A stretch of 64,000 nt of DNA from CBDFMG01 sp965221205 [NCBI: bacterium] (GCA_965221205.1 OZ244870.1:186001-250000), one strand, 5' to 3'. Shown: positions 45,712-57,551, numbered from the stretch's first letter. Notes: generated from the letters alone by a model not told the origin. Numbers and translations: made by a program.

Positions 45712-47124
45712 ATGGATGCCTTTACCCAATTTATTTCAGTTGTTGCTGCAAACTTCTGGAACACTTATACCATTGCTCTCCTGATCGGAACGGGTATTGT
45801 ATTGACGGTTGCCACTCGATTCATACAGGTGAGAAAATTTAATCTTGGATTCCGGTTTACCATGCTCGGTGCGCTCCGCAAAGATGAATCGGCCAAAGAC
45901 ACGGGTGACATCACTCCGTTTCAAGCACTGATGACGTCGCTTTCTTCTACGGTGGGGAACGGCAATATTGCTGGTGTAGCGACAGCCATCGCTTCCGGTG
46001 GTCCGGGCGCTGTCTTCTGGATGTGGATTACCGCAGTTGTCGGTATGGCAACAAAGTATTCTGAAACCGTTTTAGCTGTTCACTTCCGGAAAACCGCTGA
46101 AGACGGCTCTATGTCTGGCGGCCCGATGTACTACATACGGCGAGGTTTTCAGGACAGACCGATATTAAAACATCTTGCCGCGCCACTCGCAGGTCTCTTC
46201 GCGTTTTTCGGCGCGTGGACTGCAATTTTCGGTACGGGTAACATGGTCCAAACGAATTCGATGGCACTTGCATTCAATCAGCAGTTGGGTGTCGATTTTT
46301 GGATCGTCGGTCTTGTCGTAGCAATCCTTGCCGGAACGGTTATTATCGGTGGTATAAAACGTATCGGCAAAACTGCAGAACTGCTGGTCCCCTCCATGAT
46401 TCTGATCTATTTCTTGAGCACAATTTACATCATCATAACACATGCATCAGCAATTCCCGGTGCTCTGAAATGGATCGTTGTCAGTGCATTTACACCGCAG
46501 GCAGCTGTCGGCGGATTTATCGGTCACTCTGTCCGGCAAGCACTCCAGTTCGGCGTTCGGCGCGGACTCCTTTCGAATGAATCGGGACTCGGCTCGACTC
46601 CAATCGCGCACGCTGCATCGAAGGCTCGAAATCCGGTGCGGCAAGGGATCATTGCAATGATGGGTACCTTTGTCGATACCATTGTTGTCTGTACATTGAC
46701 TTCACTGGTTATTCTTCTTACCGGAGCATATATAACACCTGATCCCTCAGTTCCCGGCAATACGCTAACAAGTACGGCACTTACGGCACATGCTTTCGGT
46801 ACTTCGATACCATATTTCGGCGGTAAAATCGTTGCCTTTTCCTCTGCTTTGTTCGGATTTTCAACACTGATCGGATGGTACTATTATGGCGAACGGTGCT
46901 TTGAATATCTGTTTGGTCTGAAGACGATTAATCTCTACAAAGCTGTCTTTGTTATCGTTGCCTTTTTTGGGGCGATTCTTCAGGGTGAACGGCTGCAGAT
47001 TGTATGGAATGTCGGCGACCTTTCGAACGGTCTTATGGCTGCACCAAACCTGATCGGCTTGATCTTTCTGAGCGGTATGGTTTATAAAATTACCAATGAG
47101 TACATTAAAGAAGATAAAATATAA
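45712..47124 (+). CDS. Alanine/glycine:cation symporter (AGCS family), copy 2
   Basis: 470 residues, parallel to copy 1 along its length (GNGNIAGVATAIASGGPGAV, FWMWITAVVGMATKYSETVL, ESGLGSTPIAHAASKARNPV). It lacks about 10 residues of the N-terminal loop of copy 1 (the WWLGQIPIPGPIF part). Both copies end in the same TEYIKE/NEYIKE-x-KI tail. Probably the product of an old duplication, with possibly different substrate range or affinity. Confidence 0.93.
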   Translation: MDAFTQFISVVAANFWNTYTIALLIGTGIVLTVATRFIQVRKFNLGFRFTMLGALRKDESAKDTGDITPFQALMTSLSSTVGNGNIAGVATAIASGGPGAVFWMWITAVVGMATKYSETVLAVHFRKTAEDGSMSGGPMYYIRRGFQDRPILKHLAAPLAGLFAFFGAWTAIFGTGNMVQTNSMALAFNQQLGVDFWIVGLVVAILAGTVIIGGIKRIGKTAELLVPSMILIYFLSTIYIIITHASAIPGALKWIVVSAFTPQAAVGGFIGHSVRQALQFGVRRGLLSNESGLGSTPIAHAASKARNPVRQGIIAMMGTFVDTIVVCTLTSLVILLTGAYITPDPSVPGNTLTSTALTAHAFGTSIPYFGGKIVAFSSALFGFSTLIGWYYYGERCFEYLFGLKTINLYKAVFVIVAFFGAILQGERLQIVWNVGDLSNGLMAAPNLIGLIFLSGMVYKITNEYIKEDKI

Positions 47125-47358
47125 CCTAACAGTTGTTTAGTTCTATTCTGTTGCTCTGATACCAACATGGTTTTCGGTGGAATAAATTGCTACTTATTGC
47201 TTGTATCTATGAGACGGCAGTCAGTATATTGAGACTGATAGTCTTCTTAAAAACACATCGCAAATCGATATCCCAACCTTTCTCTCAATAAGCGGTTTGA
47301 AAGCGTGACAAATTAAAGGCATTAAAAAATCCAATTTCTGTTTTTTACACATTTTTAG

Positions 47359-48291
<933 letters not shown>

Positions 48292-48418
48292 TAAAGTAAA
48301 AAGACGACTAAAAGTTTTCACATTCTGATTGCAGTAAGATACGAAGCCTCATATTCTGTCGGACGTTGATAATAATGAAGATATTACTGGAAAACCACTT
48401 TTCTACCAGAACACTGGA

Positions 48419-49191
48419 GAGCACGTCGATAACGGTGGAGAGTTTCTTTCTTGCACTTATAGCCGGCCTTTTTGCATTTGGCGGTTGGCATATGGTGGCA
48501 CAACTCCGAAGAGACTGTTAATCCCCGCACAACGATTCCCAGGGCGCTGATATTCGGAACATTGATTGTTACAGTGTGTTACATCGCTCTCAATACAGTT
48601 CATCTGTACATTCTGCCTCTTGATGTTGTTGCATCATCCACCAGGATTGCCGCAGATGTTGCTGAAAAATTGACCGGATTCGGAGGTAGCGGCATGCTTT
48701 CTTCCATCGTAATATTTTCGACGTTTGGTTCATTAAGCGGCATTATTCTGGCAGGTCTAAGAATCTATTATGCCATGTCGCAAGACGGTCTGTTGTTCAA
48801 ATGGATCGGTTCAATTCACCCAGTCTACCGTACTCCGTCGCGAGCAATCGTGCTGCAAGCGGTGTGGTCTTCACCTCTTGTAGTAACGGGAACATTCCGA
48901 GAGCTGTTCACACGGGTCATTTATACTGAATGGATGTTTTTCGGACCCATGGCTATCGCTCTGTTTATATTCCGTCGGAGAGTTGACTTAAAGCGTGACT
49001 ATCACGTATGGGGATATCCCGTCGCGCCGGCCATTTTTAGTATGTCATGTTTTGCAATTGTCATCAGCCTGATATTATCCGATCCTATCAATAGCTTGAT
49101 TGGACTGTCGTTCGTTACGGCAGGATTACCGATATATTACATTTGGGTTAAAAGCACATCAGAAGGGAACAAGAATCATGCAGATCATTGA
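48419..49191 (+). pseudogene. APC-superfamily amino acid permease, 5'-truncated and frameshifted
   Basis: The 5' half (about six helices) is missing. What remains starts ESTSITVESFFLALIAGLFA then FGGWHM, shifts frame near 48495, and continues HNSEETVNPRTTIPRALIFG to the C-terminus with four or five more helices. The EE-x-x-NP-x-x-x-IP-x-A motif is typical of LAT-type APC permeases. Not functional. Confidence 0.8.
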
Positions 49192-50079
49192 TTTTCATAA
49201 CCACTTTTATCCCCCGAAATATCTGGAAGGCAATTATAATATTATCGTTCCTGGGCACCGTAATATCAATTTCAGAACTGAAGTACTCGATAAGGCTGGT
49301 GGTTGACGTTTACTTCACCGGGCTCACATATTGAAACTCCGGAGCGGGCTGTAGAGCTTGCCTTTATGGTGAACGATATTTTTGCGGATCTCATTAATCA
49401 GCATGACAATCACTTTACCGCATTGGCAACACTACCCCTTTAAATGATCCTGAAGCATCAGTGCATAAACTGGATAGAGCTGTAAATAAGCTGGGATTTA
49501 AAGGTGCAATGCTTTTCAGTAATGTAAACGGCACTGCTTTGAGTGATCAATGCTATTTGCCTCTCTATGAAAAAGCTCACGAACTCGATGTTGTATTTTA
49601 TATCCACCCAATCCACCCTGTCGGCGGAGAAGCGATGATAGACTACTGGCTCATGCCTCTGCCTCTGGTTGGATTTACTTTTGACACGACACTTACAGCA
49701 ACAAAACTGGTATTCAGTGGTGTTGCAGAGAAATTCCCCGGAATCACCTGGGTACTGGCACATCTCGGCGGTGCAATTCCGTATCTTCCCGAACGTCTTC
49801 ACAGAGGGTATGAAGCATTTTCGGAGTGCCGCGAGAATAATTAGTACACTACCGAGTCTACAGTTGAAGAAATTTTATTACGACACTGTTAATTTTGATC
49901 TCAACTACCTACAACTTGCAATTGATTTTGCAGGTGTCGATCATATACCTGCCGGAAGTGACTATCTCCCCGGAAGTGACTATCTCCACCAGATTGGCAG
50001 TCTTGAAAAAATGATCGAACGAAAAAGAAGCTATCTACGGAGGGAATACCGCACGATTACTCGGCTTGTAGTGACATGA
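49178..50079 (+). pseudogene. ACMSD-type amidohydrolase, multiply frameshifted
   Basis: ATG 49178 gives MQIIDFHNHFYPPKYLEGNY with the N-terminal metal motif H-x-H, then a stop at 49306. Other frames supply ETPERAVELAFMVNDIF, DPEASVHKLDRAVNKLGFKG, FYIHPIHP, WVLAHLGGAIPYLPERL and HIPAGSDYL, matching metal-dependent amidohydrolase family 2 (aminocarboxymuconate-semialdehyde decarboxylase-like). At least four frame breaks and one 18-bp tandem duplication next to the conserved GSDY. It overlaps the end of the permease pseudogene by 14 bases, so they were once an operon. Confidence 0.82.
49952..49987. repeat. 18-bp perfect tandem duplication in the amidohydrolase pseudogene
   Basis: CCGGAAGTGACTATCTCC occurs twice in succession (49952-49969 and 49970-49987), repeating the codons for GSDYLP. 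The family has a single GSD-Y-PH at this metal-binding place, so this is a secondary insertion. Confidence 0.9.
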
Positions 50080-50107
50080 AAACATTTCTTATCGAACTAA
50101 CACCATT

Positions 50108-52070
50108 TTAATAACAATCGGTAAAATTGCTGGCGGTCATTCGGGCAAAGTAGATTCCCCCTGCTACTGATTTTCCAGTATTGTTTGTTCTATCCCACGG
50201 GAATCTATAGACACCCTGTGCAAGCGTTTCACTAACGATGGTTTTAATTTCTTGTCCGGTCACCGAGTAAATTTTTAATGTTCCATGAGCTGTGATTCTT
50301 GTTTTAAAATGAACTGTTGTTAGAGGATTGAACGGATTTGGAAAATTCGGGAGGAATGTGAAAAACTCTGGAGTAACCGGTGGCCGAGAAATGTCAACAT
50401 CTATTTCTTTCAAGACTTTATTCGAATCGTCCAGAGTAATGTAAAATGGTTCTTTGTCTACCATAAAAGTGTACTCCTGACGGCGTGAATTGTTTATAAC
50501 AGAAAAAACCTTCGGTTTTCCGTCCAATGTTTTTATAAAGATATCCAACGGCATTTGATACACAATCCCGCTCTGAATCGAGAACATTCCAGCCTATCCG
50601 ACTAGTGAGGCCGACCTTCATTATATATCCATTGATCAAAGAACCAGCTGAGACTTGTTCCGTATTCCCGCTCTGCAACTTCCTGAAAATCATCTGTAAC
50701 AACTGTGCCGTATTGGAAAGCAGGATCGGAAGCGTAAGATCTGAGTATCCTAAAGAACACCTCATCACCTATCACAGAGCGGGGCATATGGAGAACCCAT
50801 GCCCCTCCTTTGCCAAAAGCAATGTTGGCAAGAATCGTTTCCGCACTGTCTGTATTGTCTCTGATAAGACTCCCCCATTCATCTTCCGGTGCTGTAATGG
50901 CTATCATATGAAATTTTTAAGGGCTGTTTTCCCGCTGCGTGTTTCAATATAGAGTGCTTCCGAATAGGTCGAAAATCCTTCATTCAACCATATATGTTCT
51001 CAATCCCGGCAGGTAATCATATCACCCTAACACTGATATGCAAGTTCGTGTGACACAAGGGATTCGCTTGGCCCGAGACGAGAAACATTCAAGCTGACTG
51101 CTGTTTGATGCTCCATACCACCTCCGACACCGAACTCAACCTGTGCAAATTTTTCATCAATAAATGGACCAAAGAGACCGGTAAACACCTCGAGCATATT
51201 TTCGGTTTTTTGAAACGCTGATGCAGGACCGAATGCACTTTCAGATTTTTCTTTTGTTACATAAAACTCAAGAGGTAGTGAATCTCCATCAACCGTTACG
51301 AAATAGTCTCTCCGAAAATCATAATTGGCAACCGCAAGTGAAACAAGATAGCTGGTTATGAGATACCCTTCATGCTAGGCAAATGTTCGTGTTCCATTAC
51401 CGTTTTCAATGACATTCTTCGACATTCTTCAGAATTCCGTTTGAAACGGGGGTGAGATCCTCTGATATAGTTATAATTACATCGACTGAATCGGCTTTAT
51501 CTTCGGGGATATCCTTGCACGGCCACCAAGTATGAGCAAAAAATGGCTGAGATCAGCGTCCCGCCGTCTTCACTACTGCCAAATATGAATGAGCCGAACC
51601 CCCTCAGGCTGCGGTGTCCCATTATAAGAAATTGAAATAGTTGTATGATCATCGATTTCCATTGTTGATATTAATTTTATTGTCAGAATATTCTACCCAT
51701 AGGTAAATGTATCAATTCCGGCACCAGAAACTGCGGTTACTTCCAGATTGTTAGAGAGATCGAGTACAATATTCGCCAGCTCAGACGCTTCACTTTTCAG
51801 TGTAATATCGAGCACTCCATCAATAGTTTCCGAATCCTGATTGATTTCAATATCCAAACGATAATAAAGCACGTCGAACATCCTTTGTTGCTTGAGTTTT
51901 CCGGGACCGAGATATGTTCTGTTGTTTATGTTTTTTGCGAGAAGCGATCTTTCAGCATTTCGAAAAGAATGGATATCATCAGGAAGAGTTTGGGTAAATG
52001 CCGGAAACGTATAGAAAACAGAGTATACAAACAAGATTGAGAGGAATGTCAGTGATAATGAGCGCATCAT
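50108..52070 (-). pseudogene. M1-family metallopeptidase with T9SS sorting tail, decayed
   Basis: From ATG 52070: signal peptide (LSILFVYSVFYTFPAFTQ), then VLYYRLDIEINQDSETIDG and LANIVLDLSNNLEVTAVSG of the M1 N-terminal domain. Around 51050 the zinc motif reads HELAYQ, with the second His of HELAH changed to Tyr, followed by C-stop where HQWW is expected. Another Trp is a stop before EHIWLNEGFSTYSEALY. The end carries a type A T9SS sorting domain (LPNFPNPFNPLTTVHF, GTLKIYSVTGQEIKT, GVYRFPWD, GGIYFARM). Several further frame breaks. Formerly a secreted aminopeptidase. Confidence 0.88.
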
Positions 52071-52082
52071 TTAGTTAATAAT

Positions 52083-53237
52083 TTACGCTAAAAGCTTTAT
52101 AAGCGTGTCGGCTGCACGGCCGGATGCTCCGGGCTCACCGAGGAGTGAAGATGTTGTGTTCAGGGTAGACTTAACATCGTTATAATATGATGTGTCAGAG
52201 AGAAATCTGTTTAATTCATGTGAGATTTTATCGGGACTTGCATCGTGCTGAATGAGTTCGGGCACCACATTTCTATTATGGATAATATTGACCATTCCAA
52301 TATAGGGAAGCGAAACCATCCGCTTTGCAAGAGCATAGGTGAGCTGCGACATTTTATAAACAATAACCATTGGCGTTCCTGCGATTCCTGTTTCAAGCGT
52401 TGCGGTTCCTGACGACACGACAACGGCTGTGCTGTGGAACATGCAATCATAAACCTCATTGACCAACAAGGGAGGTTTGTCCTTTGCTTTTAGAAATCCT
52501 GTATAGACAGACTTGTCTATATGGGGTGCTTTCCCTATCAATATTTGAACACTATTTTTATCAGCGGACACTTTCTCCATCGCTTCGAGCAGTGGCGGCA
52601 AATGGCGGATAATTTCCTGATTCCTGCTACCTGGTAGAAGAGTAATTACCGGTTTTTCAGGATCGAGGCCGTATTTTCGGAAAAATTTATCACAGGAGTT
52701 CGCCGGTTTGACCACGTCGAGCAGCGGATGTCCGACAAATTCGACATTCATACCGGTGCTCTTGTATAATTCCACTTCAAATTCAAACACTACCACCATA
52801 ACATCGACTGACTTCGCAATAATTTCGATTCTGTTTTTCTTCCATGCCCAGACCTGCGGAGAAATGTAATACATAATTTTAATATTCGTGCCGAACCGAC
52901 TGCGGATCTTCTTTGCAAGGCGGATGTTGAATCCGGGATAGTCGATGAGCACAACTGCATCCGGTTTGCGTACTGCTACTTCATTAAGAAGAGTCCGGAA
53001 GACTTTCTGAATAAAAGGTAAGTGTTTTACCACCTCGGTAAAACCGAGTATTGCCATTTTATTTACATGGAACAGAATATCCATACCCTGTTGCCGCATC
53101 ATATCTCCACCAATTCCAAAGAGTACAGCCTGCGGAATATGCTTCTTCAAACTTTCAATAACTGCAGCACCGTGAATATCTCCCGAGGTTTCGCCGGCAA
53201 TGAGGGCAATAGTTTTTATTGTACGCTCACTCGTCAT
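52083..53237 (-). CDS. lpxB: Lipid-A-disaccharide synthase
   Basis: 384 residues, family GT19. It joins UDP-diacylglucosamine and lipid X during lipid A synthesis at the inner membrane. Motifs: AGETSGDIHGA near the N-terminus, LIDYPGFNIRLAKKI, YYISPQVWAWKKNR, FVGHPLLD and the C-terminal donor-site SSGTATLETG. Length typical and no lesion. Its presence shows a lipopolysaccharide-type outer membrane. It ends 12 bp before the start of the M1 pseudogene on the same strand. Confidence 0.95.
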   Translation of the reverse strand: MTSERTIKTIALIAGETSGDIHGAAVIESLKKHIPQAVLFGIGGDMMRQQGMDILFHVNKMAILGFTEVVKHLPFIQKVFRTLLNEVAVRKPDAVVLIDYPGFNIRLAKKIRSRFGTNIKIMYYISPQVWAWKKNRIEIIAKSVDVMVVVFEFEVELYKSTGMNVEFVGHPLLDVVKPANSCDKFFRKYGLDPEKPVITLLPGSRNQEIIRHLPPLLEAMEKVSADKNSVQILIGKAPHIDKSVYTGFLKAKDKPPLLVNEVYDCMFHSTAVVVSSGTATLETGIAGTPMVIVYKMSQLTYALAKRMVSLPYIGMVNIIHNRNVVPELIQHDASPDKISHELNRFLSDTSYYNDVKSTLNTTSSLLGEPGASGRAADTLIKLLA

Positions 53238-53472
53238 AACGAACTATATCGATGATATAAAACAGATTTATCACTAACGTCCTGTAATATGTCAAATTTT
53301 ATCAAAAAATCAATGTTCAATTACGGCCGGTGCGGAATCGAAATATATCAAACATACCTGAAATGGCATGTATTTTAATGCCGTTCTTTTTCATTTAGGG
53401 AATATTTGTTAAATATATAGTGTATTATACATAAGTACACCCGTTATGTCAACAGGCAGAAAAGGAAAAACA

Positions 53473-54261
53473 ATGAATATTTTCTTCATTTGGTTTGTTT
53501 CTTTAATACTGTTATTACCTGTATCTCTATTTGGTCAAAATGAAATAGACGACACCGAGAAAGAGATTTCAATTAATAGTACAGACAACACAAAGCAAAA
53601 TGAAATATATAATCAATCTCCTATCGGACTGACACGCTTACAGTTTGAAAAAGAGATCAATAACATAGTTGCACAAGTTAATACGCAAAATGCGTCGCGC
53701 TCTAACAATTTTTTCGGTTCAAGTGGATATCAAAACAGAGGAGGATTGAATTCTGTTTTCTCAAGAAACATCTTCGGCGTAAATTCAATTTTTTCACACA
53801 GGGTTCAGCGGGATTTTTATTTTGTCGGAGAGGCAGGTTATTTTTATGCTAACTCAATTCTCGCTCCTTCCAATCTTCCCAGTTCTCCTCTATCTGACCA
53901 ACTACGTAATGTTTCAGAAGTTTCACTTTTTCCTCTGTACTTCGGTTTTCGAAAGGGACTTTATTTAAATAAAACTTCAATAAGACGGTACTATCCTTAT
54001 ATTGGTGCCGGAATAGGTACAGCACTCGGAATAGGAAGCAATAGATCGCAAAATATATTTGAAAGCGATTTTGAAATCACCCCATCCGGTTATGTAACAG
54101 CAGGAACGGAAATTCATGCGTTCAAAAAACTATTTATTGATCTTGGTATACGGTACCGATATCTGAATTTTGCTAATACGCTCGGCTTGTGGAAAGATTT
54201 TAGCGGATTTTCCTTCAATGTAGGATTTGGGTACGGTTTCGGTATGCGGCTCCTCCGGTAA
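53473..54261 (+). CDS. Predicted outer-membrane beta-barrel protein
   Basis: 262 residues from ATG 53473, with AAGGA 6 bases upstream; a reading from 53446 lacks one. Signal peptide MNIFFIWFVSLILLLPVSL ends near LFGQ. After a polar Asn-rich stretch (about 20-100) come amphipathic strands with aromatic ends (RDFYFVGEAGYFYANS, YYPYIGAGIGTALG, FSFNVGFGYGFGMRLLR). The final strand reaches the C-terminus as in barrel proteins. No specific family recognised. Confidence 0.55.
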   Translation: MNIFFIWFVSLILLLPVSLFGQNEIDDTEKEISINSTDNTKQNEIYNQSPIGLTRLQFEKEINNIVAQVNTQNASRSNNFFGSSGYQNRGGLNSVFSRNIFGVNSIFSHRVQRDFYFVGEAGYFYANSILAPSNLPSSPLSDQLRNVSEVSLFPLYFGFRKGLYLNKTSIRRYYPYIGAGIGTALGIGSNRSQNIFESDFEITPSGYVTAGTEIHAFKKLFIDLGIRYRYLNFANTLGLWKDFSGFSFNVGFGYGFGMRLLR

Positions 54262-54557
54262 TGTCGATCTGAATTGAGTTTTACCTCCATTACATTTTTC
54301 CCATCTACTTATTTGCATTTCATTACTTACCTGACACTTTTAGAACAAAATTTCTTGACATCAATTCCTTGCAATAATCGGATTCGGCATTCTTATAATG
54401 GGAATCAGTATTAAGCGGTTTAAAAAAAGGTTCGAGTGACCGTGCATTCCTCTATTTCTCTTGATTCTTGACAAAAAAAATTATACACTGTTTTACTCTT
54501 TTACCCACGTTAACAAACACTATTTCCACATGTGGTTCTCAGTTCATTTGTGCTTTT

Positions 54558-56276
54558 ATGCTGAAACGTCTTGAAATACAAAACTATGCGATTATCGATC
54601 ATCTGAGTGTCGAATTTGGTCCCGGATTCAACATTCTTACCGGAGAAACCGGAGCGGGAAAATCGATTATTGTCGGCGCTCTCGGACTTCTGCTCGGAGG
54701 ACGTATTTCAGTATCACAACTCAGAAAAGGTGCACAACAGGGATATGTTGAAGGTGAATTTGATTTCTCACGTTACAGTACAAATCTGACCAGTCAAGCC
54801 CGAACAGATGGCCTTTCAAATCGGTTCACAATTAAACGGACATTTTCCGGACCCGGTGGCAATAAATGTTTCATCAACAATGAACAGGCAACCGTTCAGA
54901 CTATTAAAAACCTTATGAGCGGGCTGGTCGATTTTCATGGACAGCACCATCACCAAACTCTGTTAGATTCGGAAAATTATTATGAGATTCTCGACCGGTT
55001 CGGAGATACTTCGAAGCTCGCTGAGGAGGTATTCGAACTGCATGCATCCATAATGTCGCGTGTAAAAGAAAAGCGTGACCTTGAGAAAAAAACAGATACC
55101 ATCAGTGAAATGCAGGATTATCTGACGTTTCAACTGAAAGAGATAAATGAGGTCAATCCTCAGCCTGGTGAAGAGGAAGGGCTCGAGCAAGAGTGGCAAA
55201 TTCTCCAGAATGCAGAGAAGATCGTTTCTACCGCACAAGCCTGCTATAAAATGCTCTATGATGCAGACCGCTCTGCATATGAGCAGATTCAACAGGCACA
55301 ACAATCACTCGAATCTATCCGGGAGTATGATCCGCAGGTACATACTCTCAAGCAGGACCTTGACACGGCATCGGTGAGTGTGGAAGAGGCGGCACAGTTT
55401 CTTCAGAGAATGAGTGACGGTATCGAGTCGAATCCTGAGCGGCTGGAAGAGATAAATCAACGGCTAATGACTCTGCGGCAGCTCCAGAAGAAACATAAAA
55501 CATCAATTGAAGGACTTCTTAAGAAGAGGGAAGAAATTGTAAACAATCTTGAAAGTGAAACTGATACATCCAAAAAAATAAATGAACTTGTCCAAACCAT
55601 TAGCAAGATGCTACAGGATTATTCCAAAACAAGTATAAAGCTGTCACACTGCCGGACAAAAACAGCCGGAAATCTTCAAAAGAAAATCCTGAGTAAATTG
55701 AAAGTGCTTGGAATGGAAACATCTCTTCTGGATATTTCAGTATTGCCGCGAGAAAAGCGAAACTTGAGTGATGGATTCCTTACGGTTTCGGATATGGGAA
55801 AATTGTATTCGGGAGATACTCACGGTATCGATGAAATTTTTTTCAGAATTGCCACAGGAAAAGCAGAACAGCTACTGCCAATTGCCGATATTGCTTCGGG
55901 TGGAGAGTTGAGTCGACTGATGCTAGCGATAAAATCGTCTCTTATGCAGGCAGACCGTGTTCCCATGCTGATTTTCGATGAAGTTGATACAGGAATTTCC
56001 GGACGGATTGCTGCAGCAGTCGGCAACGAACTCCACAACCTCGCACATGTCCACCAAATTTTATGTATTACCCACCTTCCTCAGATTGCCGCAAAGGCCG
56101 ATCACCACTATTCCGTTGATAAAATTGAGCGTGACAGCCGGATTGTCACTCAGGTTGCTCGTTTGGATGACGATAAAAGAAAACTTGAGATTGCAAAACT
56201 TCTGGCAGGGAAATCGGTTCTCGATATTCATATAAGAAATGCCGAAGAGTTGATAAAAAACAATGCCCAGCGATGA
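54558..56276 (+). CDS. recN: DNA repair protein RecN
   Basis: SMC-like repair ATPase of 572 residues from ATG 54558 (MLKRLEIQNYAIIDHLSVEF). The 30 extra residues of the longer reading lack family similarity. Walker A GETGAGKS at 29-36, the RecN-specific DFHGQHHHQ segment, two central coiled coils, the signature ASGGELSRLMLAIK, and Walker B LIFDEVDTGISG. It acts in double-strand break repair and cohesion. It ends 24 bp before murA, likely one operon. Confidence 0.95.
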   Translation: MLKRLEIQNYAIIDHLSVEFGPGFNILTGETGAGKSIIVGALGLLLGGRISVSQLRKGAQQGYVEGEFDFSRYSTNLTSQARTDGLSNRFTIKRTFSGPGGNKCFINNEQATVQTIKNLMSGLVDFHGQHHHQTLLDSENYYEILDRFGDTSKLAEEVFELHASIMSRVKEKRDLEKKTDTISEMQDYLTFQLKEINEVNPQPGEEEGLEQEWQILQNAEKIVSTAQACYKMLYDADRSAYEQIQQAQQSLESIREYDPQVHTLKQDLDTASVSVEEAAQFLQRMSDGIESNPERLEEINQRLMTLRQLQKKHKTSIEGLLKKREEIVNNLESETDTSKKINELVQTISKMLQDYSKTSIKLSHCRTKTAGNLQKKILSKLKVLGMETSLLDISVLPREKRNLSDGFLTVSDMGKLYSGDTHGIDEIFFRIATGKAEQLLPIADIASGGELSRLMLAIKSSLMQADRVPMLIFDEVDTGISGRIAAAVGNELHNLAHVHQILCITHLPQIAAKADHHYSVDKIERDSRIVTQVARLDDDKRKLEIAKLLAGKSVLDIHIRNAEELIKNNAQR

Positions 56277-56300
56277 TTGAGCAGCAAATTTGGAGCGATT

Positions 56301-57551
56301 ATGGATAAATTTGTAATAAACGGCGGCAAAAAACTTATGGGAACTGTTGCTATCAGTGGTGCGAAAAATGCTGTCCTGCCACTTATAGCGGCAACTCTTC
56401 TGACAAACGGTGAGAGCATTATAAAAAATGTGCCAAAACTTCGTGATGTAACAACAATGGGTGCAATGCTCCGAAAACTCGGAGCAGAGGTTTCATTAGA
56501 GAGCGGTACGTTGACAATCGACACATCCGGTGTTTCACAATATGAAGCACCATATGAGCTTGTTAAAACGATGCGTGCTTCAGTTTATGTACTCGGCCCT
56601 CTCCTTGCCCGTTTTGGAAAGGCGCGGGTATCGCTTCCGGGAGGATGTGCTTGGGGTCCGAGACCGATCGATCTCCATCTATTCGGTTTCCGCAGACTGG
56701 GTGTCGATCTTGATCTTGACCAGGGATATATTAACGCTCATACGACTCAATTAAGCGGTAATGAAATTGTGTTTGCCAAATCGAGTGTTGGTGCGACCGG
56801 CAATGTGTTGATGTGTGCCGTCCTTGCCGAGGGAACAACAATCATGCGCAATGCCGCTCTGGAACCTGAAATCACCGCACTTGTTGAGGGTCTCATTGCA
56901 ATGGGTGCGAAAATTGACGGGGCCGGTACCGACACGCTCACCATTCATGGTGTTTCTTCGCTTCAACCGCTTAACTCGACTGTTATTCCCGATCGTATCG
57001 AAGCCGGTACGTTTCTCATTGCCGGAGCTCTTACCAGCGGAAACATCACACTCAAAAATATCGACCCGTCTCATCTGACAGCCGTAACCGATGCCATGCA
57101 GTCGGCAGGTATCAAACTCACTATCGGAGAAACTATTTCAATAGAGGGAAATGGAGATATACAGCCAGTTGATATCCGCACCGACATTTACCCGGCATTT
57201 CCAACCGATATGCAAGCACAATGGATAGCACTGATGAGTATTGCGCAGGGCAAATGTGTTGTTGAAGATACTGTATTTCATGACCGATTCACCCATGTTG
57301 CGGAGCTGAACCGTTTTGGTGCATCGATTTCGGTTGAAGCGAATAGAGCACATATTACCGGAGTTCACGGTCTAAAAGGAGCTCCTGTCATGTCCACCGA
57401 TCTCAGAGCGAGTGCCAGCCTCATACTTGCAGGATTAAGAGCATCAGGAACAACCGAGGTTCATAGAATTTATCACATTGACAGAGGGTATGAGTCAATT
57501 GAGAAAAAACTGCAAGAAATAGGGGCAGATATAAGGAGAATATCTGCTTAA
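56301..57551 (+). CDS. murA: UDP-N-acetylglucosamine 1-carboxyvinyltransferase
   Basis: First committed enzyme of peptidoglycan synthesis. 416 residues from ATG 56301 (MDKFVINGGKKL), with GGAG upstream; the longer reading from 56277 lacks homologous sequence. The PEP-binding/catalytic Cys116 lies in SLPGGCAWGPRPIDLH, so the enzyme is of the fosfomycin-sensitive Cys type. KN at 22-23 and DRIEAGTFLIA are also conserved. Intact. Confidence 0.95.
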   Translation: MDKFVINGGKKLMGTVAISGAKNAVLPLIAATLLTNGESIIKNVPKLRDVTTMGAMLRKLGAEVSLESGTLTIDTSGVSQYEAPYELVKTMRASVYVLGPLLARFGKARVSLPGGCAWGPRPIDLHLFGFRRLGVDLDLDQGYINAHTTQLSGNEIVFAKSSVGATGNVLMCAVLAEGTTIMRNAALEPEITALVEGLIAMGAKIDGAGTDTLTIHGVSSLQPLNSTVIPDRIEAGTFLIAGALTSGNITLKNIDPSHLTAVTDAMQSAGIKLTIGETISIEGNGDIQPVDIRTDIYPAFPTDMQAQWIALMSIAQGKCVVEDTVFHDRFTHVAELNRFGASISVEANRAHITGVHGLKGAPVMSTDLRASASLILAGLRASGTTEVHRIYHIDRGYESIEKKLQEIGADIRRISA

